Assembly: GCF_963662805.1 (NCBI RefSeq)
Contig: NZ_OY759867.1
Coordinates: 537,936 to 601,935, forward strand
Length of the DNA: 64,000 nt
Source: an uncultured Cohaesibacter sp.
GTDB taxonomy: Bacteria > Pseudomonadota > Alphaproteobacteria > Rhizobiales > Cohaesibacteraceae
Direction of reading: 5' to 3'
In this document: positions 9,208 to 18,386 of the stretch, piece by piece
Numbering within the stretch: the stretch's first letter is position 1
How the letters are laid out: every line of letters starts with the position of its first letter
The notes under the pieces: generated by a model
What the model saw: the letters and a program-made list of their open reading frames with translations, nothing else
The model's database searches: none
What the model was told of the DNA's origin: nothing
Translations under genes and position numbers: made by a program

Positions 9208-10044
9208 TCAGCGGGCAAGAAAGCTGAACATCTTGCGTGTCTTGCCAAATTTCGGTGCATCTAGCTTGAGGTATTTGTGCATGACTGCATCGATGTCTTC
9301 GGGTGCAAATGGTTTCTTGAGAAATCCATCGACGCCTATAAAGGCGGCCGAGCGCTCGAGGTAGCTCGTCTCGTTTGTCGACATCATATAGATCGCGATG
9401 TCGTCTGACACGCTGCGGATGGCTCCTGCGAGCTGCAGTCCATCGTTGCCTGGCATATGGAAGTCTGTCAGAACGATCTGGGGTCTTACGTCGATCATTG
9501 TTCTGATTGCTTCGTCAACTCCACCAGCCTCAAAAACTTCAAAAGAAAAGCGTGATTTTTCGACCACCCTGCGGGCCAAACGGCGCATGGTGGCAGAATC
9601 ATCGACGATCAAAATGGAGTATTTCTGTGTCAGGACCAGAAATGTCTCGAATATATCTGAAATGTCTGCACTGCCGAATGGCTTCTGCATGAAGTGATAA
9701 GCGTGGTTTTCCCGAAAGACCGTCTCTGATGTCCCGTCCAGCCCGGTCGACATAGCGATTGTCAGGCATTGGTCGGACTGTGTTTCCCGCATTGCAGCTA
9801 CAAGTTCTGGTCCGGACAGCCCCGGCATGTTGATGTCGATAAAGGCGAGGTCGACCCGAGAGTCACGCAAGACATTTAGAGCCTTCTCGCCATCAGAGAC
9901 TATTTCAAGCTCGAAATAGGCTTTGTCGCGAAGACCGTTGATGCCCCTACGCACGACATCCCGAACTGTGGAACTATCATCGGCGACAAGGATCCGAAGA
10001 AGCTTGTGAACCACTTTGTCTTCATAACTATCTACTGCAAGCAT
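9208..10044 (-). CDS. Response regulator with two tandem receiver domains
   Basis: The 278-residue protein contains two CheY-like receiver domains and no output domain. Domain 1 (about residues 12-135) has the acidic pair in LRILVADDSSTVRD and the phosphoacceptor Asp in DLAFIDINMPG. Domain 2 (about 140-265) has ILIVDDSATMRR and the Asp in IVLTDFHMPG, and a Lys near the end (FLKKPFAPED). It lies convergent to fliQ, and a GGDEF-EAL gene follows across an AT-rich gap, so a role in motility or c-di-GMP signalling is plausible but inferred. With two receivers and no effector it may act in a phosphorelay or by protein contact. Confidence 0.88.
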   Translation of the reverse strand: MLAVDSYEDKVVHKLLRILVADDSSTVRDVVRRGINGLRDKAYFELEIVSDGEKALNVLRDSRVDLAFIDINMPGLSGPELVAAMRETQSDQCLTIAMSTGLDGTSETVFRENHAYHFMQKPFGSADISDIFETFLVLTQKYSILIVDDSATMRRLARRVVEKSRFSFEVFEAGGVDEAIRTMIDVRPQIVLTDFHMPGNDGLQLAGAIRSVSDDIAIYMMSTNETSYLERSAAFIGVDGFLKKPFAPEDIDAVMHKYLKLDAPKFGKTRKMFSFLAR

Positions 10045-10621
10045 GGAGGATCCTGTAATATATCCCCTTTTAGCTTCCTAAATTCCAACCAATCCCTACT
10101 CAGGAAAATTTATTGATACCTTAATTTTTTTTCGAGACTCTCGCTTTTCGATAGTTCTGCTACTACATTTTTCTATTTGTTGTTACCAATTGTTATATTG
10201 AACTGTGTTGAACAAATTTATTCTCGTTTCTATTTTGAGATAATGTACTTATCCTAGGTTTAAGAATTCTTTCTTGAACGTAAGGCATGTTTTGAATATT
10301 TATTTCGGAGCATGTTTGATGTGCGTGACTAAATAAATCAACGCGATTTTCGCTATTTTTCGCATTGGTTGCGGTTAAAGCGAATTTCATCCGGAAATTT
10401 CGTACCAATCTGACAATTACATCTTGCAATTGCTTTTTCATAATTATACACCATCGATTAATACTCATCGCCAATAACGGTTTGTTTATTATTGAATCGT
10501 TTTAGTCTTGAATATTGGTATCCTGCATCAGATATCAATGTTTGATACACCGATTATGCGTAGTCTTATCGCGTCGTTCCCAAGGCGATATCCTCTCAAC
10601 GTATTCAAACATTGAGCAAAC
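10045..10621. other. AT-rich intergenic region without a convincing gene
   Basis: About 577 bases, clearly richer in A and T than the flanking genes. It separates the minus-strand double-receiver gene from the plus-strand GGDEF-EAL gene and so must hold both promoters. A 93-codon minus-strand frame (10193-10474) exists but has no recognisable domain and no good ribosome site. Many short TTGAA- and TTGTT-type words occur, but I could not define an operator. Confidence 0.6.
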
Positions 10622-12220
10622 ATGGTGGCTTTAGGTTTGCAGAAACTAAAACGATTGATAGCGGCGAACCGTTTCGTGGAACCTCTCATGGTCTTCGGAG
10701 CGGCGATCCTTGTCTGGATGATTGCCGCAGGGTTTGATGTGTTCGAGTTTGTACACAGCCTCACTCATGATTTCGAAGTCTATGAGCTTGATGAGCTTGT
10801 TCTGCTGATCTTTTTGATTGGCAACGCCGGCTACTACTACGCCTATCGCTCCGAAGCGAAAAAGAACCGTGAGATTCTTCTTCGGGCCAGTGCTGAAGAT
10901 GAGCTCGATTGGCTATCAAAGCATGACAGTCTGACCGGGCTCCCCAACCGTCGTTTCTTGCAGGAATTGCTCAACGAAAAGGCAGAATCCGACCCGTCAT
11001 CCATCGGAACTGGCTTAGGCGTGTTGTCAATTGATCTTGATGGATTCAAGAAAGCCAATGACCTTTTGGGACATTCCGGTGGTGATGCCGTACTGATGGA
11101 GGTCTCCGAACGGCTGAAATCCTATGATGGCATCGATGTTGCGGTCCGTCAGGGTGGCGACGAGTTTCTGGCACTGGTCGATCGCGCGAAGGGGCGCGAT
11201 CCCATGGACGTTGCCGAAGAGGTTCGAGCAATTTTATGCGAACCCGTTACGTGCGATGGTGTCACTCATATTATCGGCGCAAGTATCGGCATCTCCTATT
11301 ACCCGGAAGACAATTCCGATCTGGCAAAAGTCGTGCAATATGCCGACCTAGCCATGTATGAGATCAAGAGACTGAAGGATCAATCAGTTGTTCGGTTTGA
11401 ACCCTATATGGATGAAGCCAGTCACGAACGCGCAAAAATGGAGACAGATCTTCTCACCGCTATGAATGCCGGTGAAATCCGTCCGCACTATCAGCCTCTG
11501 GTCAATCTGGAAACCAACGCGATCTATGGCTTTGAAGCGCTGGCTCGCTGGACCCGTCCCGGGTATGGCCCCGTCTCGCCTGAAGCCTTCGTGCGCGTCG
11601 CGGAAGACATGGGTGTCATCACCAAGCTGTCTGATGATCTGTTGCGAATGGCCTGTCTTGACGCCAAGGCGTGGCCGGATGAACTCATCCTGTCATTCAA
11701 CCTTTCGCCAGTCCAACTTACAGATCCATTGCTCGGATTGCGGATTACCAAGATCCTGGATTCTGTTGATTTTCCGCCACGACGCCTGGAAGTGGAAATC
11801 ACTGAAAGTGCCTTGGTGCAGGACTTTGACCGGGCGGCTGATATTCTGGCGCAATTGCGCAGCATCGGGGTGAAACTCTCGCTCGATGACTTCGGAACAG
11901 GCTATTCCAACCTTTCCCAATTGTCCAAGCTCGATTTCGATCGGCTGAAAGTCGATCAGAGTTTCATTCGCAATTTCCAGTCTGAACCCAAGCAGATGGC
12001 CATCGTCAAGACTGTGCTCTCGCTCGGCAACTCCCTTGGCCTTTACACGACCGCAGAGGGGATTGAAAATCAGGAGCAGCTGAAAGTTCTGCAGGAACTG
12101 GGTTGCGGTTGTGGTCAGGGCTATTTGTTGGGGCGTCCCGTCGATGCAGCAGCGACGCTGGAGATGATTTCCGGCATGGGTCACGGCGATCTGGTCTCGG
12201 TTCAGAAATTGGCTGGTTGA
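10622..12220 (+). CDS. Membrane-anchored GGDEF-EAL cyclic-di-GMP protein
   Basis: The 532-residue protein has two transmembrane helices near the N terminus (about 20-42 and 58-76), a GGDEF domain (about 95-260) and an EAL domain (about 275-520). The GGDEF signature is intact (VRQGGDEFLALV), but the Arg of the RxxD inhibitory site is replaced (DGID four residues before the active loop), so product inhibition may be lost. The EAL half keeps its catalytic residues: EALARW, FNLSP, EITES, LDDFGTGY, KVDQSF and AEGIE. It is therefore probably an active phosphodiesterase, and may also be a cyclase. The ribosome site is weak. No partner gene is visible apart from the double-receiver regulator across the gap. 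Confidence 0.92.
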   Translation: MVALGLQKLKRLIAANRFVEPLMVFGAAILVWMIAAGFDVFEFVHSLTHDFEVYELDELVLLIFLIGNAGYYYAYRSEAKKNREILLRASAEDELDWLSKHDSLTGLPNRRFLQELLNEKAESDPSSIGTGLGVLSIDLDGFKKANDLLGHSGGDAVLMEVSERLKSYDGIDVAVRQGGDEFLALVDRAKGRDPMDVAEEVRAILCEPVTCDGVTHIIGASIGISYYPEDNSDLAKVVQYADLAMYEIKRLKDQSVVRFEPYMDEASHERAKMETDLLTAMNAGEIRPHYQPLVNLETNAIYGFEALARWTRPGYGPVSPEAFVRVAEDMGVITKLSDDLLRMACLDAKAWPDELILSFNLSPVQLTDPLLGLRITKILDSVDFPPRRLEVEITESALVQDFDRAADILAQLRSIGVKLSLDDFGTGYSNLSQLSKLDFDRLKVDQSFIRNFQSEPKQMAIVKTVLSLGNSLGLYTTAEGIENQEQLKVLQELGCGCGQGYLLGRPVDAAATLEMISGMGHGDLVSVQKLAG

Positions 12221-12507
12221 TCTCACCTGCAACAATCACAGTCGGTCACTACTGCCTGCCCCATCGTCTTCCTTTGTGGCTTCTCCCACCAAGTGAGGGA
12301 AATAGTCTTGCCTTTTTCCCGGTGAGTAGGAGAAATGATTTTCTCTTTGCCCACTCCGTTGCCAACCTGTCTTGACCTCTGACCGTTTCATGAAAAATCG
12401 GCCGGTTCTTTGGTATTCAGGCGCAAGCAGGTCCCTTGCTTGTCTAGGGTCTCTTTCATACATTGTGATACGTATATTTGCGCCCATCAGAAAAGGACAA
12501 GCGGTCA

Positions 12508-13545
12508 ATGGACGTTCGGAGCAGTGTGGTTGAAGCGATCGGAAACACGCCCCTCATTCGCCTCAACGGGGTGAGCAAGCTCACCGGTTGTGAGATTCTG
12601 GGCAAGGCCGAATTCCTCAATCCAGGCCAGTCGGTCAAGGATCGTGCTGCTCTTTACATCATTCGCAATGCTGTTGAAACAGGCTCCCTGAAGCCCGGCG
12701 GCACCATTGTCGAAGGCACGGCCGGGAATACCGGCATTGGCCTTGCGCTGCTCGCCAATGCTTTAGGCTACAAGTGCGTGATCGTCATTCCCGAGACCCA
12801 GTCTCAGGAAAAGAAGGACATGCTGCGTCTGGCTGGTGCCCGGCTCGTCGAAGTGCCCGCCGTGCCCTATCGCAACCCGAACAATTACGTGAAGGTCTCG
12901 GCTCGTCTTGCCGAGCAGCTTGCCCGAACCGAGCCGAACGGAGCCATCTGGGCCAACCAGTTTGACAATGTCGCCAATCGTCGTGCGCATGCCGAAACGA
13001 CATCGGAAGAAATCTGGAAGCAGACCGATGGCAAGGTTGACGGGTTTATCTGCGCCGTCGGCACGGGCGGCACGCTTGCAGGAACCGCCCTTGGTTTGCG
13101 CGCACACAATCCAAATATCAAGATCGGTCTCGCCGACCCGGAAGGGGCTGCTCTTTACAGCTACTACACGACGGGCGAACTCAGCTCCGAGGGTAGCTCC
13201 ATCACCGAAGGGATCGGTCAGGGGCGCATCACGGCCAATCTCGAAGGACTGCATGTGGATCATGCCTACCGCATTGCGGACAAGGATGCCCTGCCCTATG
13301 TGTTCGATCTTCTCGACAAGGAAGGCCTCTGCCTTGGTGGTTCATCGGCGATCAACGTGGCTGGTGCCGTTGCGCTCGCACGGGATCTCGGTCCCGGACA
13401 TGTGATTGTGACTGTGCTTTGTGACTATGGCACGCGCTATCAGTCCAAGCTCTACAATCCAGAATTCCTTCGCTCCAAGGGTTTGCCAGTGCCGGAATGG
13501 ATGCAGACGGATATTGATATCGACGTTCCTTTTGAGGCTGCTTGA
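12508..13545 (+). CDS. cysK: Cysteine synthase (O-acetylserine sulfhydrylase), PLP-dependent
   Basis: This fold-type II PLP enzyme of about 345 residues makes cysteine from O-acetylserine and sulfide. The PLP lysine is in NPGQSVKDRAA, the substrate loop is EGTAGNTGIGLAL, and the phosphate-binding loop is AVGTGGTLAGTA; the C-terminal GGSSAINVAGAVAL also fits. I chose the ATG at 12508, which has AAGGAC upstream and gives the conserved N terminus MDVRSSVVEAIGNTPLIRL; a TTG at 12478 would add ten residues. The EGTAGNTG loop and the long insert after PAVPYRNPNNYVK mark a rhizobial subgroup, so a cystathionine beta-synthase-like role is a possible alternative. The gene is single, with a terminator about 170 bases downstream. 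Confidence 0.9.
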   Translation: MDVRSSVVEAIGNTPLIRLNGVSKLTGCEILGKAEFLNPGQSVKDRAALYIIRNAVETGSLKPGGTIVEGTAGNTGIGLALLANALGYKCVIVIPETQSQEKKDMLRLAGARLVEVPAVPYRNPNNYVKVSARLAEQLARTEPNGAIWANQFDNVANRRAHAETTSEEIWKQTDGKVDGFICAVGTGGTLAGTALGLRAHNPNIKIGLADPEGAALYSYYTTGELSSEGSSITEGIGQGRITANLEGLHVDHAYRIADKDALPYVFDLLDKEGLCLGGSSAINVAGAVALARDLGPGHVIVTVLCDYGTRYQSKLYNPEFLRSKGLPVPEWMQTDIDIDVPFEAA

Positions 13546-13711
13546 CGTTCGGTAAGCCGGACATGGCAATTGCTCGGATGCGGCGGATCGACATGGGGGT
13601 GTGGATACTCTTCACACCGGCCCATGTGTTTTTTTGCGCAAGAATACTCACGTTTGGAATTCTCTTTCCTGCTTGGGGTTCCAACTCATTGATTTTTCAA
13701 CTATAAAGTTG

Positions 13712-13735
13712 AGGGCGCATTCGCGCCCTTCTGTT
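13712..13735 (+). terminator. Rho-independent terminator downstream of cysteine synthase
   Basis: AGGGCGC (13712-13718) pairs with GCGCCCT (13723-13729) around an ATTC loop, followed by a short T-rich stretch. It lies in the 343-base gap between the cysteine synthase stop and the AhpD-like gene; the rest of that gap shows no gene. Confidence 0.7.
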
Positions 13736-13888
13736 TATGTATTTTCAGTCCTGTTGTATCTATCGAAATAGTTCAAGGCTGCTATTCGCAGGATAACATT
13801 GCAATATTAGAATATAATGATATAAACAGAACAGATTTTTCATCGCCTTCTGACCAACCCGGCAGAACAAGACTTCAAGAGGATTCCC

Positions 13889-14230
13889 ATGTCGACCGAT
13901 TTCAAACAGTTGATGGCTGATGTCTCCAAACAGGTAGGCAACCTTCGCAAAGACATTCCGGACACTATGGGCGGCTTTTCTGCTATGGCTGCTGGTGCTG
14001 ACAAACCCGGTGCACTCGATTCCAAAACCAAGGAATTCGTTGCTCTGGGTATCGCAATCGGCCAGCGCTGCGAACCATGCATCGCCTTCCACACCCGGTC
14101 CTTGATCAAGCTGGGCTGCACCAAGGAAGAATTCGAAGAATGCCTTGGCACCGCTATTTATATGGGTGGCGGGCCGTCCCTGATGTATGCAGCCAAGGCA
14201 ATGGATTGCTGGGAACAGCTTTCAGCCTGA
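13889..14230 (+). CDS. Carboxymuconolactone decarboxylase / AhpD-like family protein
   Basis: The 113-residue all-helical protein has the AhpD-type redox motif CEPCIAFH (Cys-x-x-Cys with a His three residues on) in the middle, and a family-typical C-terminal half (GCTKEEFEECLGTAIYMGGGPSLMYA). Such proteins are usually peroxide- or alkylhydroperoxide-linked disulfide reductases rather than true decarboxylases. It has its own terminator and no operon partner; sulfur genes lie on both sides. Function beyond the family is not known from the sequence. Confidence 0.88.
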   Translation: MSTDFKQLMADVSKQVGNLRKDIPDTMGGFSAMAAGADKPGALDSKTKEFVALGIAIGQRCEPCIAFHTRSLIKLGCTKEEFEECLGTAIYMGGGPSLMYAAKAMDCWEQLSA

Positions 14231-14271
14231 GGCTAACGAGCAGCAGTTTATCCATTGAGAGTGAATGATAA

Positions 14272-14302
14272 GGGTCGACCATCGGTTGGCCCTTTTTCTT
14301 TG
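14272..14302 (+). terminator. Rho-independent terminator after the AhpD-like gene
   Basis: GGGTCGACC (14272-14280) pairs with GGTTGGCCC (14284-14292) with two G-U pairs and an ATC loop, followed by TTTTTCTTT. Confidence 0.8.
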
Positions 14303-14452
14303 TCAGGAATTTGCTTTGCTGCGTTTGTTGGATATTTTTGTGATTAGCGTCCCGGCTCATATGGTGTCTTTCGCTGTCTTCGTCCATTCTTGCCATCGAT
14401 GAGCGTGGGCACGGCTTGCGCAAGGTAAGATAAGACTATCAGGAGCAGGACA

Positions 14453-15301
14453 ATGAGTGAGCGAAGCAAGTGGCTGGTTGATACGGAATGGCTCGAGGCT
14501 CACCTGGATAGCCCTGATGTGATCGTTGTGGATGGCACCTGGTACATGCCCAACGAAAATCGCGATGCGGAGGCGGAGTATCATGCCGAGCATATTCCCG
14601 GCGCGATCTATTTCGATATGGATGCCATTGCAGACCTGACATCAGACTTGCCGCACATGTTGCCGACTTCAGAGGAATTTGCAGACGGGGTGCAGAAGCT
14701 TGGCATCAGCAATGGCCAGAGGATCATCATCTATGATCGCATGGGACTGCGCTCCTCGCCGCGGATCTGGTGGACCTTCCGCACCATGGGTGTCTCTGAC
14801 GTGTTCATTCTAGATGGCGGCTTACCCAAATGGATTGCCGAGGGTCGCCCGTTGACGGACAACCCGACTCCCAAGAAGCAGGGAAGTTTTGTAGCGCGCC
14901 TTGATCATAGCGCTGTATGTGACCATGCTGACATGCTTCGCGCCATTCATGATGATGGTATCGAGGTCGTTGATGCACGTTCCAATGGCCGCTGGCGCGG
15001 AATTGATCCGGAACCACGCCCCAATCTTGCATCAGGACGCATGCCGGGGTCGAAGAATGTACCCTTCACGGATCTGCTCGATGAAAATGCCCGCCTGAAG
15101 GATGTCGATGCGTTGCGACAGCGCTTTGTCGATGCGGGAGTCGACCTTTCGAAAAAAATCATCACCACCTGCGGGTCCGGCGCGACTGCTGCGGTGCTGA
15201 CTTTGGTGCTTGATACCATCGGGCATCACAATTTGGGGCTTTATGATGGCTCGTGGACCGAATGGGCGAGCCGAGAAGACAGCCCCGTCGAGCGCGATTG
15301 A
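14453..15301 (+). CDS. sseA: 3-mercaptopyruvate sulfurtransferase (two rhodanese domains)
   Basis: The 282-residue protein has two rhodanese domains, an inactive N-terminal one (about 1-145) and a catalytic C-terminal one (about 160-278). The active-site cysteine loop is TTCGSGATAAVL, close to the CGSGVTA signature of mercaptopyruvate sulfurtransferases rather than the CRxGx(R/T) loop of thiosulfate rhodaneses. Conserved HIPGAIYFD and RMPGSKNVPF motifs are present in the two halves. The enzyme moves sulfur from 3-mercaptopyruvate to thiol acceptors or cyanide. The start has a GGAGCAGGAC ribosome site. It is monocistronic, with a terminator after it. Confidence 0.93.
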   Translation: MSERSKWLVDTEWLEAHLDSPDVIVVDGTWYMPNENRDAEAEYHAEHIPGAIYFDMDAIADLTSDLPHMLPTSEEFADGVQKLGISNGQRIIIYDRMGLRSSPRIWWTFRTMGVSDVFILDGGLPKWIAEGRPLTDNPTPKKQGSFVARLDHSAVCDHADMLRAIHDDGIEVVDARSNGRWRGIDPEPRPNLASGRMPGSKNVPFTDLLDENARLKDVDALRQRFVDAGVDLSKKIITTCGSGATAAVLTLVLDTIGHHNLGLYDGSWTEWASREDSPVERD

Positions 15302-15330
15302 CGCATACTGTGAATAGTTGAAGCGCAGAA

Positions 15331-15364
15331 AGCCGCCGCCCTTATAAGGGTGAGCGGCTCTTTT
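15331..15364 (+). terminator. Terminator downstream of sseA
   Basis: AGCCGC (15331-15336) pairs with GCGGCT (15354-15359), enclosing an inner CCCTT/AAGGG hairpin, followed by CTTTTG. Confidence 0.65.
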
Positions 15365-15497
15365 GTTGCATATTTGCGACAACTTTTGCTGCCTTAGTTA
15401 TGGCTAAATTTCACCATGTTAGGAACATCTCTCGCTGTTACACGTTGTCTGGTTAGAAAAGTCACACAGAAAGACAAACAAACTAGCGGTGAGTAAA

Positions 15498-16145
15498 ATG
15501 AAAAGAGTAATCGTATCAAGTGCCGTAGCGCTGATGACTGCAACCGGTGCCGCAATGGCTGCCGATCTCCCATCTGACGTCTACACAGCTCCTCCGGCAC
15601 CGGCTGAAGTCATGACTGGCAATCCGTGGGAAGGCGCCTACGTTGGTGCGTCCGCTGGTTGGATCTGGAGCGAAACCGACACCAATGGTGGTTCTGTTTC
15701 CGTCGATGGTGATGGCGTGTCTCTTGGCGGTTATGCGGGTTACAACCTGACCCAGGGCAACGTCGTCTTCGGTCCAGAACTTCTGGTCAACTACAACGGG
15801 ATTGACGATACCAGCTCGACCACCCGTTTTGAAAGCACCTGGGATGCTGAACTGCGCGCTCGCGCCGGTTACGATCTGGGCGGCGTACTGCCCTATGCGG
15901 CTCTCGGCGTCGGTCTTCAGGACGGCGATATGAAAAACCGTGCTACCGGCGTCAATGACGACCAGATCCATACCTTCCTTGGTCTGACCGGTGGTATCGA
16001 AACCATGATCGCAGAAAATGTTTCTCTGCGTGCTGAAGCCGGCTATCGCTGGACCAGTGATGAAACTTACAAGATCGGCGGTGCCAGCACCACGACCGAC
16101 CTTGATGGCGCAGTTGCCAAAGTTGGCGTTGCCTATCATTTCTAA
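15498..16145 (+). CDS. Outer-membrane beta-barrel protein (Omp25/RopB-like porin family)
   Basis: The product has about 215 residues with a clear signal peptide (MKRVIVSSAVALMTATGAAMA, cleaved before ADLPSD). The mature part is an eight-stranded barrel of the OmpA-like transmembrane type: alternating hydrophobic strands such as GAYVGASAGWIWS, YAALGVGLQDG and LRAEAGYRWTSDE, and a terminal aromatic residue in KVGVAYHF. The ATG at 15498 fits the signal peptide and has GGTGAG eight bases before it; a GTG at 15489 is the alternative. Alphaproteobacteria carry many such proteins as major surface components. It has its own bidirectional terminator. Confidence 0.88.
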   Translation: MKRVIVSSAVALMTATGAAMAADLPSDVYTAPPAPAEVMTGNPWEGAYVGASAGWIWSETDTNGGSVSVDGDGVSLGGYAGYNLTQGNVVFGPELLVNYNGIDDTSSTTRFESTWDAELRARAGYDLGGVLPYAALGVGLQDGDMKNRATGVNDDQIHTFLGLTGGIETMIAENVSLRAEAGYRWTSDETYKIGGASTTTDLDGAVAKVGVAYHF

Positions 16146-16194
16146 GGCACTGGAAATTGCGACAGAGCCAACTTGGCTCATCTGACCTTCAGAT

Positions 16195-16232
16195 AAAAAG
16201 AGCCCGAGCAGCGACTGCCCGGGCTCTTTTTT
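16195..16232. terminator. Bidirectional terminator between the outer-membrane protein gene and aapP
   Basis: AGAGCCCG (16199-16206) and CGGGCTCT (16220-16227) form the stem. T6 follows on the + strand and A5 precedes it, so the same hairpin can end transcription of the barrel gene (+) and of the aap operon (-), which converge here. Confidence 0.85.
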
Positions 16233-16256
16233 GTGTTGCAGTGATCAATGCAAAGT

Positions 16257-17057
16257 CTAGTGCAGGATCTGGCTGAGGAACAGCTTGGTCCGCTCGTGCT
16301 GCGGATTGGTGAAGAATTCCTCAGGTTCATTCTGCTCGACAATCTGACCGGCATCCATGAAGATCACACGGTTGGCAACCTGACGGGCAAAGCCCATTTC
16401 GTGGGTGACGCAGAGCATGGTCATGCCTTCTTCGGCGAGACCAACCATAACGTCGAGCACTTCCTTGATCATTTCTGGGTCGAGGGCCGAGGTTGGCTCA
16501 TCGAACAACATGATGCGCGGGTTCATGCAAAGTGAACGTGCAATGGCAACGCGCTGCTGCTGACCACCGGACAGCTGGCCGGGATATTTCAGGGCCTGCT
16601 CGGGGATCTTGACGCGTTCCAGATAGTGCATTGCGATCTCTTCAGCCTCTTTCTTCGGCATCTTGCGAACCCAGATCGGAGCCAGTGTCAGGTTCTCGAG
16701 GATCGTCAGATGGGGGAAGAGGTTGAAGTGCTGGAACACCATGCCGACTTCACGACGGATCTCGTCGATCTTCTTGAGGTCGTTGGTCAGTTCGATGCCG
16801 TCGACGATGATCTTGCCTTCCTGATGTTCTTCCAGGCGGTTGATGCAGCGGATCATGGTGGATTTGCCGGAGCCTGAAGGGCCGGCGATGACGATGCGCT
16901 CGCCGCGCATGACCTTGAGGTTGATGTCACGCAGGACGTGGAAGTCGCCGTACCACTTGTTCATCTTTTCGATTTCAACAGCAACATCGGTTTCGGAAAC
17001 CGACATTTTGGTCCGGTCGGCCTGGCGCTCGGTGGAGTCTACAGTGTTTTCTGACAT
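16257..17057 (-). CDS. aapP: General L-amino acid ABC transporter, ATP-binding protein AapP
   Basis: The 266-residue polar amino acid ABC ATPase has Walker A GPSGSGKSTMIRC, signature LSGGQQQRVAIARSL, Walker B IMLFDEPTSALDPE and the switch His in CVTHEMGFAR. A 25-residue N-terminal extension (MSENTVDSTERQADRTK) precedes the domain, as in AapP and BztD. It is the last gene of the minus-strand aapJQMP operon and powers uptake through AapQ and AapM. AAAGGGA lies just upstream of the ATG. The stop is followed closely by a bidirectional terminator. Confidence 0.94.
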   Translation of the reverse strand: MSENTVDSTERQADRTKMSVSETDVAVEIEKMNKWYGDFHVLRDINLKVMRGERIVIAGPSGSGKSTMIRCINRLEEHQEGKIIVDGIELTNDLKKIDEIRREVGMVFQHFNLFPHLTILENLTLAPIWVRKMPKKEAEEIAMHYLERVKIPEQALKYPGQLSGGQQQRVAIARSLCMNPRIMLFDEPTSALDPEMIKEVLDVMVGLAEEGMTMLCVTHEMGFARQVANRVIFMDAGQIVEQNEPEEFFTNPQHERTKLFLSQILH

Positions 17058-17081
17058 AGGACTTATCCCTTTCCGGGCAAC

Positions 17082-18377
17082 TTATCGTTTGTGACCGGTA
17101 TGCAGCCGGTTTTCCATAAATATTGAATAACGGGACATGCCGAAGCAGAAGAGCCAAAAGACAGACGCCGTGAAGAGATAGGCGGTATGGCTCTGGGTCG
17201 GTGTGGCCCACGTGGAGTCCGAGAAGGAGTTTTGAACCTGCCCCAGAAGGTCGAAGAGACCGATGATGAGGACAAGGGTCGTATCCTTGAACAGACCGAT
17301 AAAGGTGTTCACGATGCCCGGGATGACGAGCTTCAGGGCCTGAGGCATGATGATCAGGCCGGTCGATTGCCAGAAGGTCAGACCAAGGGCATCCGCACCT
17401 TCATACTGACCTTTCGGAATCGCCTGCAGACCACCACGCACCACTTCGGCCATATAGGCAGCCGAGAAAAGTGCCACCCCGATCAAGGCGCGCAGCAACT
17501 TGTCGAACGTGACGCCTTCAGGGAGGAAGAGTGGCAGCACGACCGAGGACATGAACAGAACGGTGATCAGCGGAACACCACGCCAGAATTCGATGAAGAT
17601 CACCGAAACAAGGCGGATGACCGGCATTTTCGACCGGCGGCCCAGGGCAAGCGCGATGCCAAGCGGCAAGGATGCCGCGATACCTGTCACGGCAATCACA
17701 AGGGTGACGAGGAAGCCGCCCCACTTATCCGTCTCCACTGGTTCGAGGCCAAAGTCGAAGGACATGATGCCGAAAATGATCGCCATCCCAATGCCAATGC
17801 CTCCGAGAGTGAAGACTATGGGTTTGACTGCGCTCTGTGTTGCAAAGGCGATGAGTGCCCCAAGCCCGACCACGACGATGAACGCGATTGCATATTCAAC
17901 GAGGTAGTTTTCGAAGGACAGATCACCACCGGTCAGCAACACGAATGTCATTACGGGGTAGACGATCAGCATGAAAAGGATGTTTTCACGCTTGAACGGT
18001 GCGTCCGGGATGAGTGCCGGGATGAGACCCAGCGCGCCAACGGCATAGACGATGTTCACGCGCCAATATTCGTCAGGTGGGTAACGCCCATAGACGAACA
18101 GGTTGAAATAGTCCTTTACATAGGCCCAGCAGGCACCATCGATACCCACACAGGCTTCACGGTCTTCACCAGTCCAGACCGCATTGACGAACGCGAAGTT
18201 GACCAGGGTCGGGACGATCAAATAGATCAAGTAAATACCGATGAGGGTCAGGATAGTATTCGGGATCGAGGAAAAGAGCTTTTCCTTCATCCAGTGCCCT
18301 GCCCCGTTGCTGCTCAGCGGCGCCGGGCGTGGCTCTTCCATATACTTTCTGACGTAGGAGAATGATTGTTCAGACAT
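17082..18377 (-). CDS. aapM: General L-amino acid ABC transporter permease AapM
   Basis: The 431-residue inner-membrane protein has several extra N-terminal helices and a C-terminal permease domain of the His/Glu/Gln family (about 215-425). The EAA loop appears as AYMAEVVRGGLQAIPKGQYEGADALGL. The large size and the N-terminal insert identify the AapM/BztC branch rather than ordinary HisM-type permeases. It forms the channel with AapQ; the start lies nine bases after the aapQ stop with a TAGGAG ribosome site. Confidence 0.94.
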   Translation of the reverse strand: MSEQSFSYVRKYMEEPRPAPLSSNGAGHWMKEKLFSSIPNTILTLIGIYLIYLIVPTLVNFAFVNAVWTGEDREACVGIDGACWAYVKDYFNLFVYGRYPPDEYWRVNIVYAVGALGLIPALIPDAPFKRENILFMLIVYPVMTFVLLTGGDLSFENYLVEYAIAFIVVVGLGALIAFATQSAVKPIVFTLGGIGIGMAIIFGIMSFDFGLEPVETDKWGGFLVTLVIAVTGIAASLPLGIALALGRRSKMPVIRLVSVIFIEFWRGVPLITVLFMSSVVLPLFLPEGVTFDKLLRALIGVALFSAAYMAEVVRGGLQAIPKGQYEGADALGLTFWQSTGLIIMPQALKLVIPGIVNTFIGLFKDTTLVLIIGLFDLLGQVQNSFSDSTWATPTQSHTAYLFTASVFWLFCFGMSRYSIFMENRLHTGHKR

Positions 18378-18386
18378 GAGTTTCTC

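Noticed and set aside
10193..10474. A 93-codon minus-strand frame in the AT-rich gap.
   Set aside because: No recognisable domain or good ribosome site; AT-rich DNA easily gives such frames in this context.
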